A DNA stretch of 64,000 nt from Begonia masoniana (lineage: Eukaryota; Streptophyta; Magnoliopsida; Cucurbitales; Begoniaceae). The notes under the pieces are model-generated. The model had not been told where the DNA came from. It did no database searches and was given only the letters and a program-made list of their open reading frames with translations. A program made the translations under genes and the position numbers. Positions 1 through 11,020 of this stretch are shown here, one piece after another (the first letter of the stretch is position 1; every line of letters begins with the position of its first letter). Where the stretch lies: contig CM039509.1 in the NCBI GenBank assembly GCA_022432975.1, positions 47,427,184-47,491,183 of the forward strand, written 5' to 3'.

Positions 1-512
1 TTTTCATTAAACAGATCCAATATCACACAAACTTTTTATAATGAGAATAAAGTTGCTTCATTTAGATCATGCGAAATAAAGTCGATCTGTGAATTATGCC
101 AAAAGATTGGTAATTTAGTTTTCCTCTCGAAGTAGTCTATGATTATAAATCAACATTTCAAAACACTTCCAAGCTTCTCTTGTAGATTTGTTTGAATTAT
201 CTTTTAGGTCCCGAAGAAAATGTAAATCCTAAATTGGAGGTTCTAATTTCAAGATTACTCAACACCCAAAAATTGAAGAAATGGCTCTATTTGTCCACTC
301 ATTACAGAACTCTATAGCATTCATATCAAATTTAATGTTCTACAATCAAAAAATCCTAAATTAGCTGCCGACATTCCGAGCAATCACTATATTACTTAGC
401 ATAATGGTATATAATAGCAAGCCTCAAAAAGAACACTCTTAGACATCGCTAGACGAAACTACGGTTCACAACAACGTATAACAATCTAAATGCGTGTGCA
501 CGAGAATATCCG
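1..512 (-). other. Asterix copy 1, distal intron 2
   Basis: Matches intron 2 of the complete Asterix gene from position 47,656 onwards, so exon 3 of copy 1 should lie only some 40 bp left of the window. The intron is broken at 512 by a solo LTR and resumes at 3104. No coding sequence is seen here. Confidence 0.8.
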
Positions 513-3103
513 TGTAACGACCCCAGAGGGATCGTCGCGTAATCCATATCTTTCTTAATCATTTAATTCTTATAACTCACATTCTACTCATTTTCGGTAA
601 TATATATTTTTTTGAAACATAACTTAACTCCAAATGTCGTACATAATTCGCTAGGCATCTTTCGGCAAAGGAATACTTTACGCATCTGCCGGCGAGCAGT
701 GCAATGTGTGTCGGGTGGTGAAGGGAAGCTTAAACCTTTAGACTGCACCTGCCGATTGAGAAATAAAACCACATCTACCGGTCGCTAGACGACAAAACTA
801 TGTTTATATCATCCGGTAAAGAGACTCTTTAGATCATCCGGTGAAATAAGGGGACATCATCTGGTAAACATGTGCTTCTCACGTGAACAATTAAAACATG
901 ACCCGGTCACTAGACGACAAATAACATCCTCATCATCCGGTAACTTTATTACACTACATCTGCCGATCACTAGATGACAAAATAACACACTCATCATTCG
1001 ATGGCTTAAACACTCTACATCTGCCGATCGCTAGACCACAGAATAGTACTTACGTCTTCCGATGGCTTAAACACTCTACATCTACCGGCCACTGGGCGAT
1101 GAAATAACACTTACATCATCCGGTACCCTAAATACTCTACATCTGTCGATCGCTAGACGACAAAATAGCACGTTCGTCATCCGATGGCTTAAACACTCTA
1201 CATCTACCAGCCACTGGGCGATGAAATAACACTTACACATCTGGTAACCTAAATACTCTACATCTACCGATCGCTAGACGACAAAATAGTACGTTCGTCA
1301 TCCGATGGCTTAAACACTCTACATCTGCCGATGACGTCAGCCGGATGATTGCCTTATCCAGCTTCTATCGCACGGCAGAAAACGCTATAATCATCAACAA
1401 CTTCATCCAATAGAAATTACCACAACTCACCCGAATCATAACTCAATAACCATAAACTTCAATGAGTAAGAATTATAAACTCATCCAAAATACGCATAGC
1501 GGAAGGCTTAAGCAAAACAAACCGTTCAATAATCTTTTAAATCTTCATCAGACTCCTTAGTCTAATCATCCAAATTTAGATCTCATGGTTCTAAGAAATT
1601 CTATTCTACTTAGACATCTGTTTATCATAAACTTCACTGACATACTATGAGCATAACCAGGGGTCTTAGTCGCCTGCCCAGCCTTGCATTGTCATACTGA
1701 GCATCCTCCAGCAACCAACTTTAAACATCATCTCTGGACTGGGAATCCTCACTTGTTAGCTCTTCACCTACATCATAAGGGTTAACTATAAGCCTAATGC
1801 TTAGTAAGAAATGCAACACTAACATGGATGCATGAATGTATAATTTGGGAAATCACATGCAAATGAGTCATTTCTTGTTCATATCTTTGCTCGTATTCAT
1901 CATTCATAGTCATGGATCATATTCATCATTCATAGTCATTGATCATATTCATCATTCATAGTCATTGATCATATTCTTCGTTTATAGTTGTGTGGATCAA
2001 GAGGGGATTTGTGCCGGTAAAAGGGGTTTGACAGTGAAAGTGCACATAGTTCCCTTGCGGTCGTATCATGGTCCTTCTTTTGGACAGTGACATACACCAA
2101 ACCGCCCCCAACTCTCTCTTAATTCACGTTGCATAAGTTTTATATTATTATCTTGTTCATGTGATAACATGTTCTCAAAACATTTTCATATGCATAAAAC
2201 ATTCATAATGGACATGAAAATTCTTAAATCATCAAGCTATAGAACTGAGTACCATTCGACATGAAACCTTACCATTGAACTAATCATCAGCATAAATTTT
2301 AGACAGTAACATAAGGGAAGCCTCTAATCATCATATGAGTTCCTACCTAGCATCCTTTGATGTAGGGTCCTAATGACCGAGAAACCTACACATTCACTTA
2401 CCTGGTCTCCTTAGCAATTTGAGCTCCTTTCTCTTCAAACTTCTTCACCTAAAATATTTACATTGTAGTAGTTAAAACAAAATCCTATTAGTTCTAATCA
2501 CAAGTCATCCTAGGATCTACTAGTAGTTACTCCCGAACCTCGAACTCTAGTATAGTTCTCTGTGCAGTTTGAAATCCAAAACCCAGAACAGACAGATTCG
2601 ATAATCGATATCTCAGGGTTGTGTGTTTAATGTCCAAAATCGATTCGGAATGACATTACTACATTCAGGTTTTAAATATCCTTACTAATACTCGGCCATT
2701 GAAGAATTCAGAACCTCAACACATAGCTGAAACAGAGCTTAACGACTGAAAGATAGCTACATTGTCAAACTCGTACCTCGAGCACAAAGTAGCCGAGAAG
2801 CAGCAAGGAAACCGATCGTCGAACGAGGGATTTCCAGCTGACAGAGAGCGAGAGCTTGGGAGAGAAGAAATCGCCGGGAATTGGGGATGTTGGCTACAGT
2901 GGTTTAAATGAGGTTTGAATCCTTTCCTTTTTCTTTAAATACTGGTCTCAATCCTCTATTATTACAACTTTGCCACTCAACCTAGTTTAGAACCACATGT
3001 AATTAATTAAGCTTGACATAAAACCCTAAACCGTGAAGATTGAATATTCGTGACCGTTAATACAGTTTAGGAAGTCACCTGATTGAAGTTGTCAAATGTT
3101 ACA
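513..3103 (-). mobile_element. Solo LTR, Ty3-like, in Asterix copy 1 intron
   Basis: A 2,591-bp segment beginning TGTAACGACC and ending ATGTTACA, flanked by the direct repeat ATCCG (508-512 and 3104-3108). No internal region is present, so it is a solo LTR. Orientation is minus because a second copy (30961-33554) is followed on its left by a primer site and gag on the minus strand. Positions about 775-1335 hold degenerate repeats of about 62 bp with CATCTGCCGATCG and CATCATCCGGTA cores. On the minus strand a donor-like site lies at 2776, a 47-nt mini-exon-like segment at 2402-2448, and a hairpin at 1789-1803. Confidence 0.9.
775..1335. repeat. Degenerate ~62-bp repeats in solo LTR
   Basis: About nine diverged units alternate between a CTCTACATCTGCCGATCGCT type and a CTCTACATCTACCGGCCACT type, each ending in a CATCCGRT-like core. 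The same array is seen at about 31215-31785 in the sister LTR. Confidence 0.8.
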
Positions 3104-3531
3104 ATCCGTCTCACCCACTTCTACTAATCATGGTCATGCAAACTGAAATTGGTTGATTTAGGCAAGTCGTTTTATGTTCTGAATGGAGAAGATTGCATAG
3201 ACAGCTCAGCTTCATTAGGTGAATAAATTTTTCAACAGCTTTAGCGTAATGAAAACCAAACACTATTAGAAAGCCCAACCTCTTCTCTCAAATTACATCA
3301 AACTATAATACAAAAACTCAACGGCTCATATACACCATTAAAAATCATTCATGTCATAAAAATCCATCACCCGATCGATCATATTTCTAGCTTTGTCTTT
3401 CAAATTTTATCATCTCGCTCCAAATACAGCCAGTGATAAATTTAATCAACCATACGATTGCGAATTAAAATGATTGGGAGAAAACTCAAACGTAACACAT
3501 AAATCAACGTACAAAACTGAAACTCACTCAC

Positions 3532-3858
3532 ATCATAGCCATAGAGATCTGTTTGAGATAGTTTTCCAAGTTCTTCATGTTGGTCAGCGATTGAGCGCAG
3601 AAAATGATGGCCAACCACGAGCTCAACTTGTACTGTCGAATTTCAACCACGCAAGAAAAATCAACGCAACGCATACGAAAGAAAACAAAACAGTAATTAG
3701 CTGATGAATTTGCTAACCCTGAACATGACACCAGCTATGCCGAAAACGACGACGATGAATCCAGAGTAGTCCACCGGAAGATCCTGCGGGTCTACCGTCT
3801 AAGCAACGAAGGGCTTCGCTGCCGACGACAGACGCGGATCGTTCGTCTGCGTTGACAT
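3532..3858 (-). pseudogene. Asterix copy 1, exons 1-2, premature stop
   Basis: Homologue of Asterix (WDR83OS, UPF0139 family), a small multipass ER membrane protein of the PAT complex, which shields polar transmembrane segments of nascent proteins. Exon 1 is 3718-3858 and exon 2 is 3532-3632; both keep good splice sites (GTTAGC..CAG and GTGAGT). Compared with the complete gene at 47557-48905, codon 20 is CAG changed to TAG, which truncates the protein before the first membrane segment. It also carries A36V and D72Y; D72Y is shared with copy 4. Exon 3 lies outside the window and intron 2 holds a 2.6-kb solo LTR. Probably a pseudogene. Confidence 0.85.
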
Positions 3859-3953
3859 CTCTCTGCACCGCGTGATCCAGCAATAATTTTATTTGGAACC
3901 TATATTTACAAGGTTTGAGATTAAAAATAAATTGAATTTAATAATATTATTTT

Positions 3954-4238
3954 GGGCTTTTTTTTTTAATTTAAACATCAAAGATTAGATTCTTTTAAAA
4001 AAAAATACCTCAAAATTTACTATTCATAGAAAAAAAAACTTCAAAGTATAGAAAATAGGCATAATTAGACCGGCTGGCCTCCCCGCGGAGGCCGGTACCC
4101 AGTCCGGACCATAAGAATCAAATTGCCTATTTCCAATACTTTGAATTTTTTTTCGATGAATAGAAAATTTTGAGATTTTTGTTTTTTAAAAAACCAAAAC
4201 TTTTGAGTTTAAATTTAAAAAAAAAATTCTATTTTGTT
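3954..4238. mobile_element. Foldback (hairpin) element, copy 1
   Basis: About 285 bp forming two long imperfect AT-rich inverted arms around a GC-rich centre. The centre has a perfect 7-bp stem GGCCTCC/GGAGGCC (4076-4082 and 4087-4093) with a CCGC loop. It sits between AATAATATTATTTT and AAAATGCAG, which are adjacent in the complete Asterix locus near 49,000, so it is an insertion. Also present at 25506-25789 and 34405-34681. It has no coding capacity. Superfamily unknown. Confidence 0.75.
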
Positions 4239-5531
4239 TAAAATGCAGAAAAAATAATAAATCCACAACCCTTGACAAATTTGAGATTTATATTTGTTAT
4301 ACTAATCGATCAATTAGATTATAAGATTAAAATATATAACCAATAGTGTTTTAATATTATTGATGCCACAAAAATGAGAAAGACTAATTGCAATTTATAT
4401 CTTACATTTGAAATTATTTTCAGATTAGTTCCGAGCCGAGACCGGAACCGGACCGATACCTTTGGGACTTTTTCCCCGGTTCCGAAACCGGCCTTGGGAG
4501 GGCCTTGGGAGGGACCGGTTCGGTAACGGTTCTTCCCACCAAATTCATTTTGCGTTCAAGTTTTCATTTATTCCCTCACTTTCTCTCATTTTTTAAGAGA
4601 GAGAGAGAAGAGAGAGGGATAACTGTTTGGCTACTGGCAAAAAAAGAGAAAAGTGGGAGAGAGTCTGTCATCTGCGTGTCGTGCCACGTGGCTCTAACCA
4701 GGAAGAAAATTGGTTCTGTGCACAACACATAACTTTAGAAACCGATTTCATCGGTTCGGTTCAGTTTCTATCGATTTTGACCGATCTAAACCGAAAACCG
4801 AACGAATCATGTTTGATTTTTGCAATTTAGAACTGAAGTTCAGTTTCATTATACTCAAAACCGACCCGATCCAAACCGATTTCACCAGTCCCGGTTGGAT
4901 TTTGTACATCCATACTTTTTATGTTATTTTAAAATACTTGTATCAAATAATAATTAATGCTATTAAAGTATAATAAATGTAATAAATTATAAATAATTAA
5001 TTTATTAACAAATAATGAAAATGTACTCTTTTATAAATTTACACATGATATTAAATGAACGTGGTGTGTGATGGTCACACGCCTAGATAAATTTCAATTT
5101 TATATGAACAATTATTAATTTACGCGAGGGATATATATAATTAAATTATGGATCACGGAAATACATGTAGAATAAAAAAAAAGTCAAAAAGGTAATTTCA
5201 CTAGAAAGAACAAAAGAGATATGACACGTGGCATGACAGACTCTACAAGTTACCTTTATGTGTGGGGTTAATGATGTAATTCTCGAAAAAAAGGATGGCA
5301 TTTGTTTTTGACTATTTGATAAATTTGGTGTTTGGAATTTTACTAATCTGATTTTTTTAATAATATGAAATTCAATCATAAAACAATAAATTTTTATATA
5401 GTTTAGATCATACAATACCAAATTAAATACATAAATCTAAACCGTAACAGTAGACCAATCCATTTTCTACTAATTTTTTTTCATCAAACCAACCACTCTT
5501 CTTTGAAAAATCAAGCTTTGAACGTTGTTGC
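4239..5531. other. Intergenic segment with hAT remnant
   Basis: No gene is seen. Positions 4431-4535 are a GC-rich block rich in CCGG and GGTT motifs. Positions about 4540-4914 match the right part of the hAT-like element at 43890-44709, including the end TACATCCATA followed by CTTTTTAT. The left part of that element is missing here. The remainder is AT-rich. Confidence 0.65.
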
Positions 5532-5776
5532 TGTGACGACCCGTCTTTCAACGGACTGATAAGGAACCACCCATTCTCCGCGGATCCTGGGGCTGACCTG
5601 GGCCGGAGGTGGGTAAAGCTCCGCGGATCCTAGGGCTGACCTGGGCCGGAGTGGTTTCTTCGTTGAAGCAGGGGCCGTTACGAACCCACATCGCTTGGGG
5701 AAGTACATGGAAATAAAACATATGTAAGAGATCCCTCCCAACATAGCAAGACGCGTTTTGGAGCTCAATTGACGAC

Positions 5777-5861
5777 GGATCCCATAAGAACTCCGAAGTT
5801 AAGAGGGCTTCGGCGAGAGTAATTCCAGGTTGGGTGACATTCCAGGAAGTGCTCTCGCCAA
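5777..5861 (+). ncRNA. 5S rRNA-like segment, left Cassandra LTR
   Basis: Closely resembles the central and 3' part of plant 5S rRNA, with GGATCCCATAAGAACTCCGA and then box A-, IE- and box C-like stretches (AAGTTAAGAGGGC, GGCGAGAGTAATTCCAG, TTGGGTGACA). It is a degenerate Pol III promoter module inside the LTR, not a ribosomal 5S gene. Box C carries changes (GACATTCC) absent from the right LTR. Confidence 0.85.
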
Positions 5862-6260
5862 ACAAAGCCGTGAGGGGAGGATATTGGGTTGCGGCCCAAT
5901 CCCCAGAGCGGACAATATCTTGCTGGGAACAGGGGTCGTTACAAATGGTATCAGAGCCTGTACCCTAACCGGAAATGTGGCCAACGAGGACGTTGGGCCC
6001 CCGAGGGGGGGTGATTGTGACGACCCGTCTTTCAACGGACTGATAAGGAACCACCCATTCTCCGCGGATCCTGGGGCTAATTTGGGCCGGAGGTGGGTAA
6101 AGCTCCGCGGATCCTGGGGCTGACCTGGGCCGGAGTGGTTTCTCCGTTGAAGCAGGGGCCGTTACGAACCCACATCGCTTGGGGAAGTACATGGAAATGA
6201 AACATATGTAAGAGATCCCTCCCAACATAGCAAGACGCGTTTTGGAGCTCAATTGACGAC

Positions 6261-6345
6261 GGATCCCATAAGAACTCCGAAGTTAAGAGGGCTTCGGCGA
6301 GAGTAATTCCAGGTTGGGTGACCTTCCGGGAAGTGCTCTCGCCAA
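6261..6345 (+). ncRNA. 5S rRNA-like segment, right Cassandra LTR
   Basis: Same module as in the left LTR but closer to genuine 5S, with TTGGGTGACCTTCCGGGAAG. It overlaps the antisense C-terminal extension of the PNRC reading frame. Confidence 0.85.
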
Positions 6346-6786
6346 ACAAAGCCGTGAGGGGAGGATATTGGGCTGCGGCCCAATCCCCAGAGCGGACAAT
6401 ATCTTGCTGGGAACAGGGGTCGTTACAGTTGCTCTCTTTTTCAACAAACTAAGAGGCAGCGGGAGTGCGCTCGGAGAGGGAGGAGCATGTGAAAAAGATG
6501 ATCCGGAAAACCAAGTATTCACATAATTGGAATTGATAATCCTATCTTGCTTTGTTGCATGATCTGTCAATATCTTTGTGATGTTTTTGCTCGACTTCAA
6601 ATGATTTATCTTGTCTGGTACATAAATTTCTCCACACTTCAGAATCCTTACCTTTCCCATGACAAGATTTCGGACGATAACTTTCTCGACCAAAGGCTCT
6701 TTCTTCCGTCTATGTGGAGGTTGGTATCGAGACTTCGAGTTTCGTGCCATGGATTTGGATGCAAGAGGAATAGCTGCAATATCCAT
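6283..6786 (-). CDS. PNRC-motif protein copy 1, fused to Cassandra
   Basis: A 167-residue frame. Residues 1-120 match the 124-residue proteins at 23639-24013, 35931-36305 and 45265-45639: a basic N-terminus (PPHRRKKEP) and, near the C-terminus, a SSFSHAPPSPSALPLP segment resembling the PNRC motif known in decapping coactivators. After LLKKRAT the frame enters the right LTR of the Cassandra element and continues 47 residues before a stop, replacing the short native tail (TFKA-like). The PNRC assignment rests on the motif only. It is unknown whether this copy is expressed, and the extension would be translated from antisense 5S-derived sequence. Confidence 0.7.
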   Translation of the reverse strand: MDIAAIPLASKSMARNSKSRYQPPHRRKKEPLVEKVIVRNLVMGKVRILKCGEIYVPDKINHLKSSKNITKILTDHATKQDRIINSNYVNTWFSGSSFSHAPPSPSALPLPLSLLKKRATVTTPVPSKILSALGIGPQPNILPSRLCLARALPGRSPNLELLSPKPS

Positions 6787-7297
6787 AGTGAGACAGATAG
6801 AGAGAGATAGTGATAGTGTTGTGTTTTCGTTTATTTATAGATTTTCGTTCACCTTCTCCTACTCAAATTGTTCTTCATTTTTAAATTTTTTGAATAACAT
6901 GATTGAAATATTTCAAAATAAAATAGTTTATTTACAAATAAATATAATCTATTTAAACAAGTCATTTAACACGATCTTAAAGTTTGAATTTAGGTAAGAA
7001 TATCTAAGAGAAAATAAACTTTTATAATTGTCAAATCTCTTGAAACATTAAAATCAATCTATTTTGATATAAAAATTCATGAAATGGATTTGAATTGCAT
7101 TAGTTTCTAATTTTGAAACCAAAACTAAAACCAATCCAGTTTTGAAACTGAACTCAAAATGTAATAATTTTTTGGTTTACAAATATTTCAAAATAAAATA
7201 ATTTATTTACAAATAAGTATAATCTATTTGAATTTGGGTAAGAATATCTAATAGAAAATAAACTTTTATAATTGTCAAATATCTTGAAATATTAAAA
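6787..7297. repeat. AT-rich flank with local duplications
   Basis: Upstream of PNRC copy 1. A segment of about 280 bp (ATTTCAAAATAAAATA ... AAAACTAAAACC) is repeated with small changes at about 6905-7137 and 7185-7374. No gene is seen. Confidence 0.7.
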
Positions 7298-10205
7298 TCA
7301 ATCTATTTTGATATAAAAATTCATGAAATGGATTTGAATTGCATTAGTTTCTAATTTTGAAACCAAAACTAAAACCGCATTAGTTTCTAATTTTGAAACC
7401 AAAACTAAAACCGATCCATTTTTAAAACTGAACTCAAAGTGTAAAAATTCATGAGATGGACCCAGGTAGTTTGTCACCAATCCCATAATAGCAAACCTGG
7501 ATTGAAAATCAACATCACTCAAATGAAGCCAAATTTTTTCATTAAACAGATCTAATATCACACAAACTTTTATAATTGTCAAATATCTTGAAATATTAAA
7601 ATCAATCTATTTTGATATAAAAATTCATGAAATGGATTTGAATTGCATTAGTTTCTAATTTTGAAACCAAAACTAAAACCGATCCATTTTTAAAACTGAA
7701 CTCAAAGTGTAAAAATTCATGAAATGGATTTGAATTGCATTAGTTTCTAATTTTGAAACCAAAACTAAAACCGATCCATTTTTAAAACTGAACTCAAAGT
7801 GTAAAAATTCATGAAATGGATTTGAATTGCATTAGTTTCTAATTTTGAAACCAAAACTAAAACCGATCCATTTTTAAAATCCCTTCAAGCTTCTCTTGTA
7901 GATTTTTTTGAATTATCTTTTCAGTCCCGAAGAAAATGTAAATCCTAAATTGGAGGTTCTAATTGCAAGATTACTCAACACCCAAAAATAGAAGAAATGC
8001 CTCTTTTTGTCCACTCATTACAGAACTCTATAGCATTCATATCAAATTTAATGTTCTACAATCAAAAAATCCTAAACTAGGTGCCGACATTCCGAGCAAT
8101 CACTATATATATACTTAGCATAATGGTATATAATAGCAAGCCTCAAAAAGAACATTCTTAGACATCGCTAGACGAAACTATGTTCACAACAACGTATAAC
8201 AATCTAAAAGCGTGTGCACGAGAATATCCGTCTCACCCACTTCTACTAATCATGGTCATGCAAACTGAAATTGGTTGATTTAGGCAAGTCGTTTTATGTT
8301 CTGAATGGAGAAGATTGCATAGACAGCTCAGCTTCATTAGGTGAATAAATTTTTCAACAGCTTTAGCGTAATGAAAACCAAACACTATTAGAAAGCCCAA
8401 CCTCTTCTCTCAAATTACACCAAACTATAATACAACAACTCAACGGCTCATATACACCATTAAAAATCATTCATGTCATAAAAATCCATCACCCGATCGA
8501 TCATATTTCTAGCTTTGTCTTTCAATTTTTATCATCTCGCTCCAAATACAGCCAGTGATAAATTTAATCAACCATACTGTAATTGCAAAGATTTGCATAT
8601 GTGTTGTCATTTGATTTTTTGGCAATTTATTATGAAAATAATATTTTATTCACAATTATTCAAATTGGTGATTTATTTCTTGGCGATCAAGAACTAGCTT
8701 ATTCAGATTATTGGAAGGTATTATATGAGCAATCATGATAATTCTGTGGAAGAGAAAAATAAGGAAACAAGAATATTAGAGAAGTTATTTCCAAAAATTT
8801 AAGGCACTTGTTTTTTGGAAAACTTTAATTTGGAAAGCAGATTTGATGAAGATTTGGTACGATTTGCTGGGCTTCGAGTTCCCATTATTAATGGGATGCT
8901 TTCCTGAATTTTTGGATGAATATCTGAGTTGTTACGAAAACTTTCCTAAAGTGTCACATAGAGTGTCACACAACCGAATTAGTTAAGATTTGTTTTCCTT
9001 ATTTCTTGCAACGTTAAAACCGATTTGGTAACTGAACGAATTGAAGATATAGAAGTTACCAAGTTTATTTAAGGTTTTCGTTTTCTGTGAAAACCAATTG
9101 ACAACGGAGTTTTGATTTTACACGTGAGGAGGTTTTTCTTCGTTTTTTCAAGCTGTCAGTTTTCTTTCACTCCCTACGTTTCTTCGTATGGGTTTGTGAT
9201 TGTTTTACACACTCGACCTAATCTGTGGATTTCATCATTTTATTGAGTGTGTTGATTATTGCATCCGAAAACTTCGATCTGGTGTTCCAGGAGATATCCC
9301 AGGAGGCAATATTTTTTGTTCTTCATTGAAACTCAGTCTCGAGAGGAGGCTGCATCCGAACTCGGGAGGAGTTCTGTTTCTTAGACAAGGGGAGCTTGTC
9401 GTTCTTGATCGTGGGCGAGGGGATCTTGCCATAACACGGGTTTCAGGAGGAACTAACAACAAGGGGATCTTGTTGTTATCTAGATCTCGGGAGAGGTCGT
9501 TCTAAAGTCGAGGGGATCTCGCAAAAACAGTTTCCTTGGGGAAGTTAGCTAGAGGCGGCGACAAAGATAAGAGGGAGTTTTTATTTGTATAAGTCCAATT
9601 GCCTTGTAATTTCGTGAACTCAAAGAAATGTTTTTATATCTGGGCGTGGCCCCGCAGACGTAGGCTGGTTGCCGAACTGCGTTACCGAACTCCTGTGTCA
9701 TTTATTTATGCATTTTTATATTGTCTTTCATTGCATTCATTATCGGTGTCACACGTAACACCCTGTGTGACACCGCATAACTAATCGTAATCTTACACAT
9801 ACGATTGCGAATTAAAATGATTGGGAGAAAACTCGAACGTAACACATAAATCAGCGTATAAAACTGAAACTCACTCACATCATAGCCATAGAGATCTGTT
9901 TGAGATCGTTTTCCAAGTTCTTCATGTTGGTCAGCGATTGAGTGCAGAAAATGATGGCCAACCACGAGCTCAACTTGTACTGCCGAATTACAACCACGCA
10001 AGAAAAATCAACGCAACGCATACGAAAGAAAACAAAACTGTAATTAGCTGATGAATTTGCTAACCCTGAACATGACACTAGCTATGTCGAAAACGACGGC
10101 GATGAATCCAGAGTAGTCCACCGGAAGATCCTGCGGGTCTACTGTCTGAGCAACGAAGGGCTTCTCCACCGACGGTAGACGCGGATCGTTTGTCTGCGTT
10201 GCCAT
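7298..10205 (-). CDS. Asterix copy 2 with altered C-terminus
   Basis: UPF0139/Asterix homologue with exons 10065-10205, 9879-9979 and 7298-7496, giving an open frame of 146 residues against 101 for the complete gene. Exons 1 and 2 are intact but carry G40D and G43S in the first membrane segment, which could harm function. S2A, A14E and A60T are wholly or partly shared with copy 5. Exon 3 keeps FAIMGLVTNYLGPS; the native RPGNQS tail is then replaced by 51 residues read from the neighbouring unit, because the tandem-duplication junction (about 7453) falls inside the exon. Intron 2 contains a 1.2-kb solo LTR and a local duplication (7571-7883). The gene may be transcribed but is probably non-functional. 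Confidence 0.7.
7571..7883. repeat. Local tandem duplication in Asterix copy 2 intron
   Basis: About three copies of a unit of about 105 bp (AAATTCATGAAATGG ... TTTTTAAAACTGAACTC) derived from the sequence flanking the unit junction and inserted into intron 2. It is absent from copies 5 and 6. Confidence 0.75.
8578..9797. mobile_element. Solo LTR, 1.2 kb, in Asterix copy 2 intron
   Basis: A 1,220-bp segment starting TGTAATTGCA and ending AATCTTACA, with target duplication CATAC (8573-8577 and 9798-9802). The same insertion at the same site is present in copy 5 (41662-42881) and absent from copies 1, 3, 4 and 6. It has no internal coding region. Superfamily is not certain; a Ty1/copia origin is possible. 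Confidence 0.9.
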
Positions 10206-10805
10206 CTCTCTCCACCGCGTGATCCAGCAATAATTTTATTTGGAACCTATATTTACAAGGTTTGAGATTAAAAATAAATTGAATTTAATAATATTATTTT
10301 TAATATTATTGTTGCGACAAAAATAAGAAAGACTAATTGCAATTTATGTCTCACATTAATTTTTCTTTTTTCAGACGTGCCCTCCACAATTTAGATGTCT
10401 TCAATTTGAGTATTGTTATCGATTTGTCTGGCAAATAAAGCACTTGTATACCTCTTTTTATATTTAATTTGGCCTTTTAATCTGATTTCTGATTCTTCCA
10501 TCGATTTCTCAAATCTTCAATCACCTAAGCGAGGCGAATTTGGAAGCTAATTTTTATTTTAGAAATCATATACTCCTTGAATTAAATACATATACGAACA
10601 AGATACTAGATAGGGGAGAGACAGGAAAGAGAGTGTCTGTTTGGCCGAGAGAAGCACAGATATTTTTTGATGATATTAACTAAAACATTTTATTAATTAA
10701 ACATGTAAAATTCATCTTAAATTGTAACTAAATATTTTAAAAACATATACCCCTTCAATTAATATTACTTCAAAAAAATAATACTACTTTTTACTCTCTT
10801 TTTAT

Positions 10806-11020
10806 TAGGGTGTGCAAAATACAATTCGATTCGGTTTTGGAGAGAAATCGAACCGAATCGATCACAATTCGATTTCGAATTTGAAATCCGAAACCGGTCG
10901 TTTAACCAACCAGAACCGAACCGAAAGTTCCGGTTTGATTTCAGTTCGGTTTCGGTTCTTGACAATATTAAAACTCAAAAATTTCCCTAAACGAGTGAGA
11001 GACCTAATTTTGATTTTTAG
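10806..11020. mobile_element. hAT-like element, left part (unit 2)
   Basis: Left 215 bp of an 820-bp hAT-like element split by the Tekay insertion; the right part is 22478-23082. Its terminus TAGGGTGTGCAAAATAC is an imperfect inverted match to the other end. The 8-bp duplication CTTTTTAT lies at 10798-10805 and 23083-23090. The body is rich in CGGTTTCGGTT-type motifs. Confidence 0.85.

Larger units (their letters stand above)
5532..6427 (+). mobile_element. Cassandra-type TRIM retrotransposon
   Basis: Two 412-bp LTRs (5532-5943 and 6016-6427) enclose only 72 bp. That interior starts with a primer site TGGTATCAGAGC (5946-5957, initiator tRNA-Met type) and ends with a purine tract at about 5999-6014. 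The target-site duplication is GTTGC (5527-5531 and 6428-6432). Both LTRs carry a 5S rRNA-derived segment, which defines the Cassandra group. The LTRs differ at roughly ten positions, so insertion is not very recent. Units 2, 4 and 5 have the uninterrupted GTTGCTCTC site. The element lies antisense to the PNRC gene and has moved its stop codon. It has no protein genes and would depend on other elements for transposition. Confidence 0.95.

Noticed and set aside
3474..3704. Plus-strand frame starting MGENSNVTHKS, repeated in all units
   Set aside because: Antisense shadow of Asterix exon 2 and its introns. Its conservation follows from the duplication and the real coding strand.
4431..4535. CCGG-rich block as a possible CpG-island promoter
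   Set aside because: Its GGTTCCGAAACCGG-type repeats resemble the interior of hAT-like non-autonomous elements, and no gene starts nearby in a consistent direction.
5777..5861. Genuine 5S rRNA gene
   Set aside because: The 5' third of 5S is missing or diverged and the segment lies in both LTRs of a TRIM element, so it is the Cassandra 5S-like module.
9200..9505. 101-residue frame, also at 42284-42589
   Set aside because: Lies wholly inside the 1.2-kb solo LTR, has no domain features and is shared only because the LTR is.
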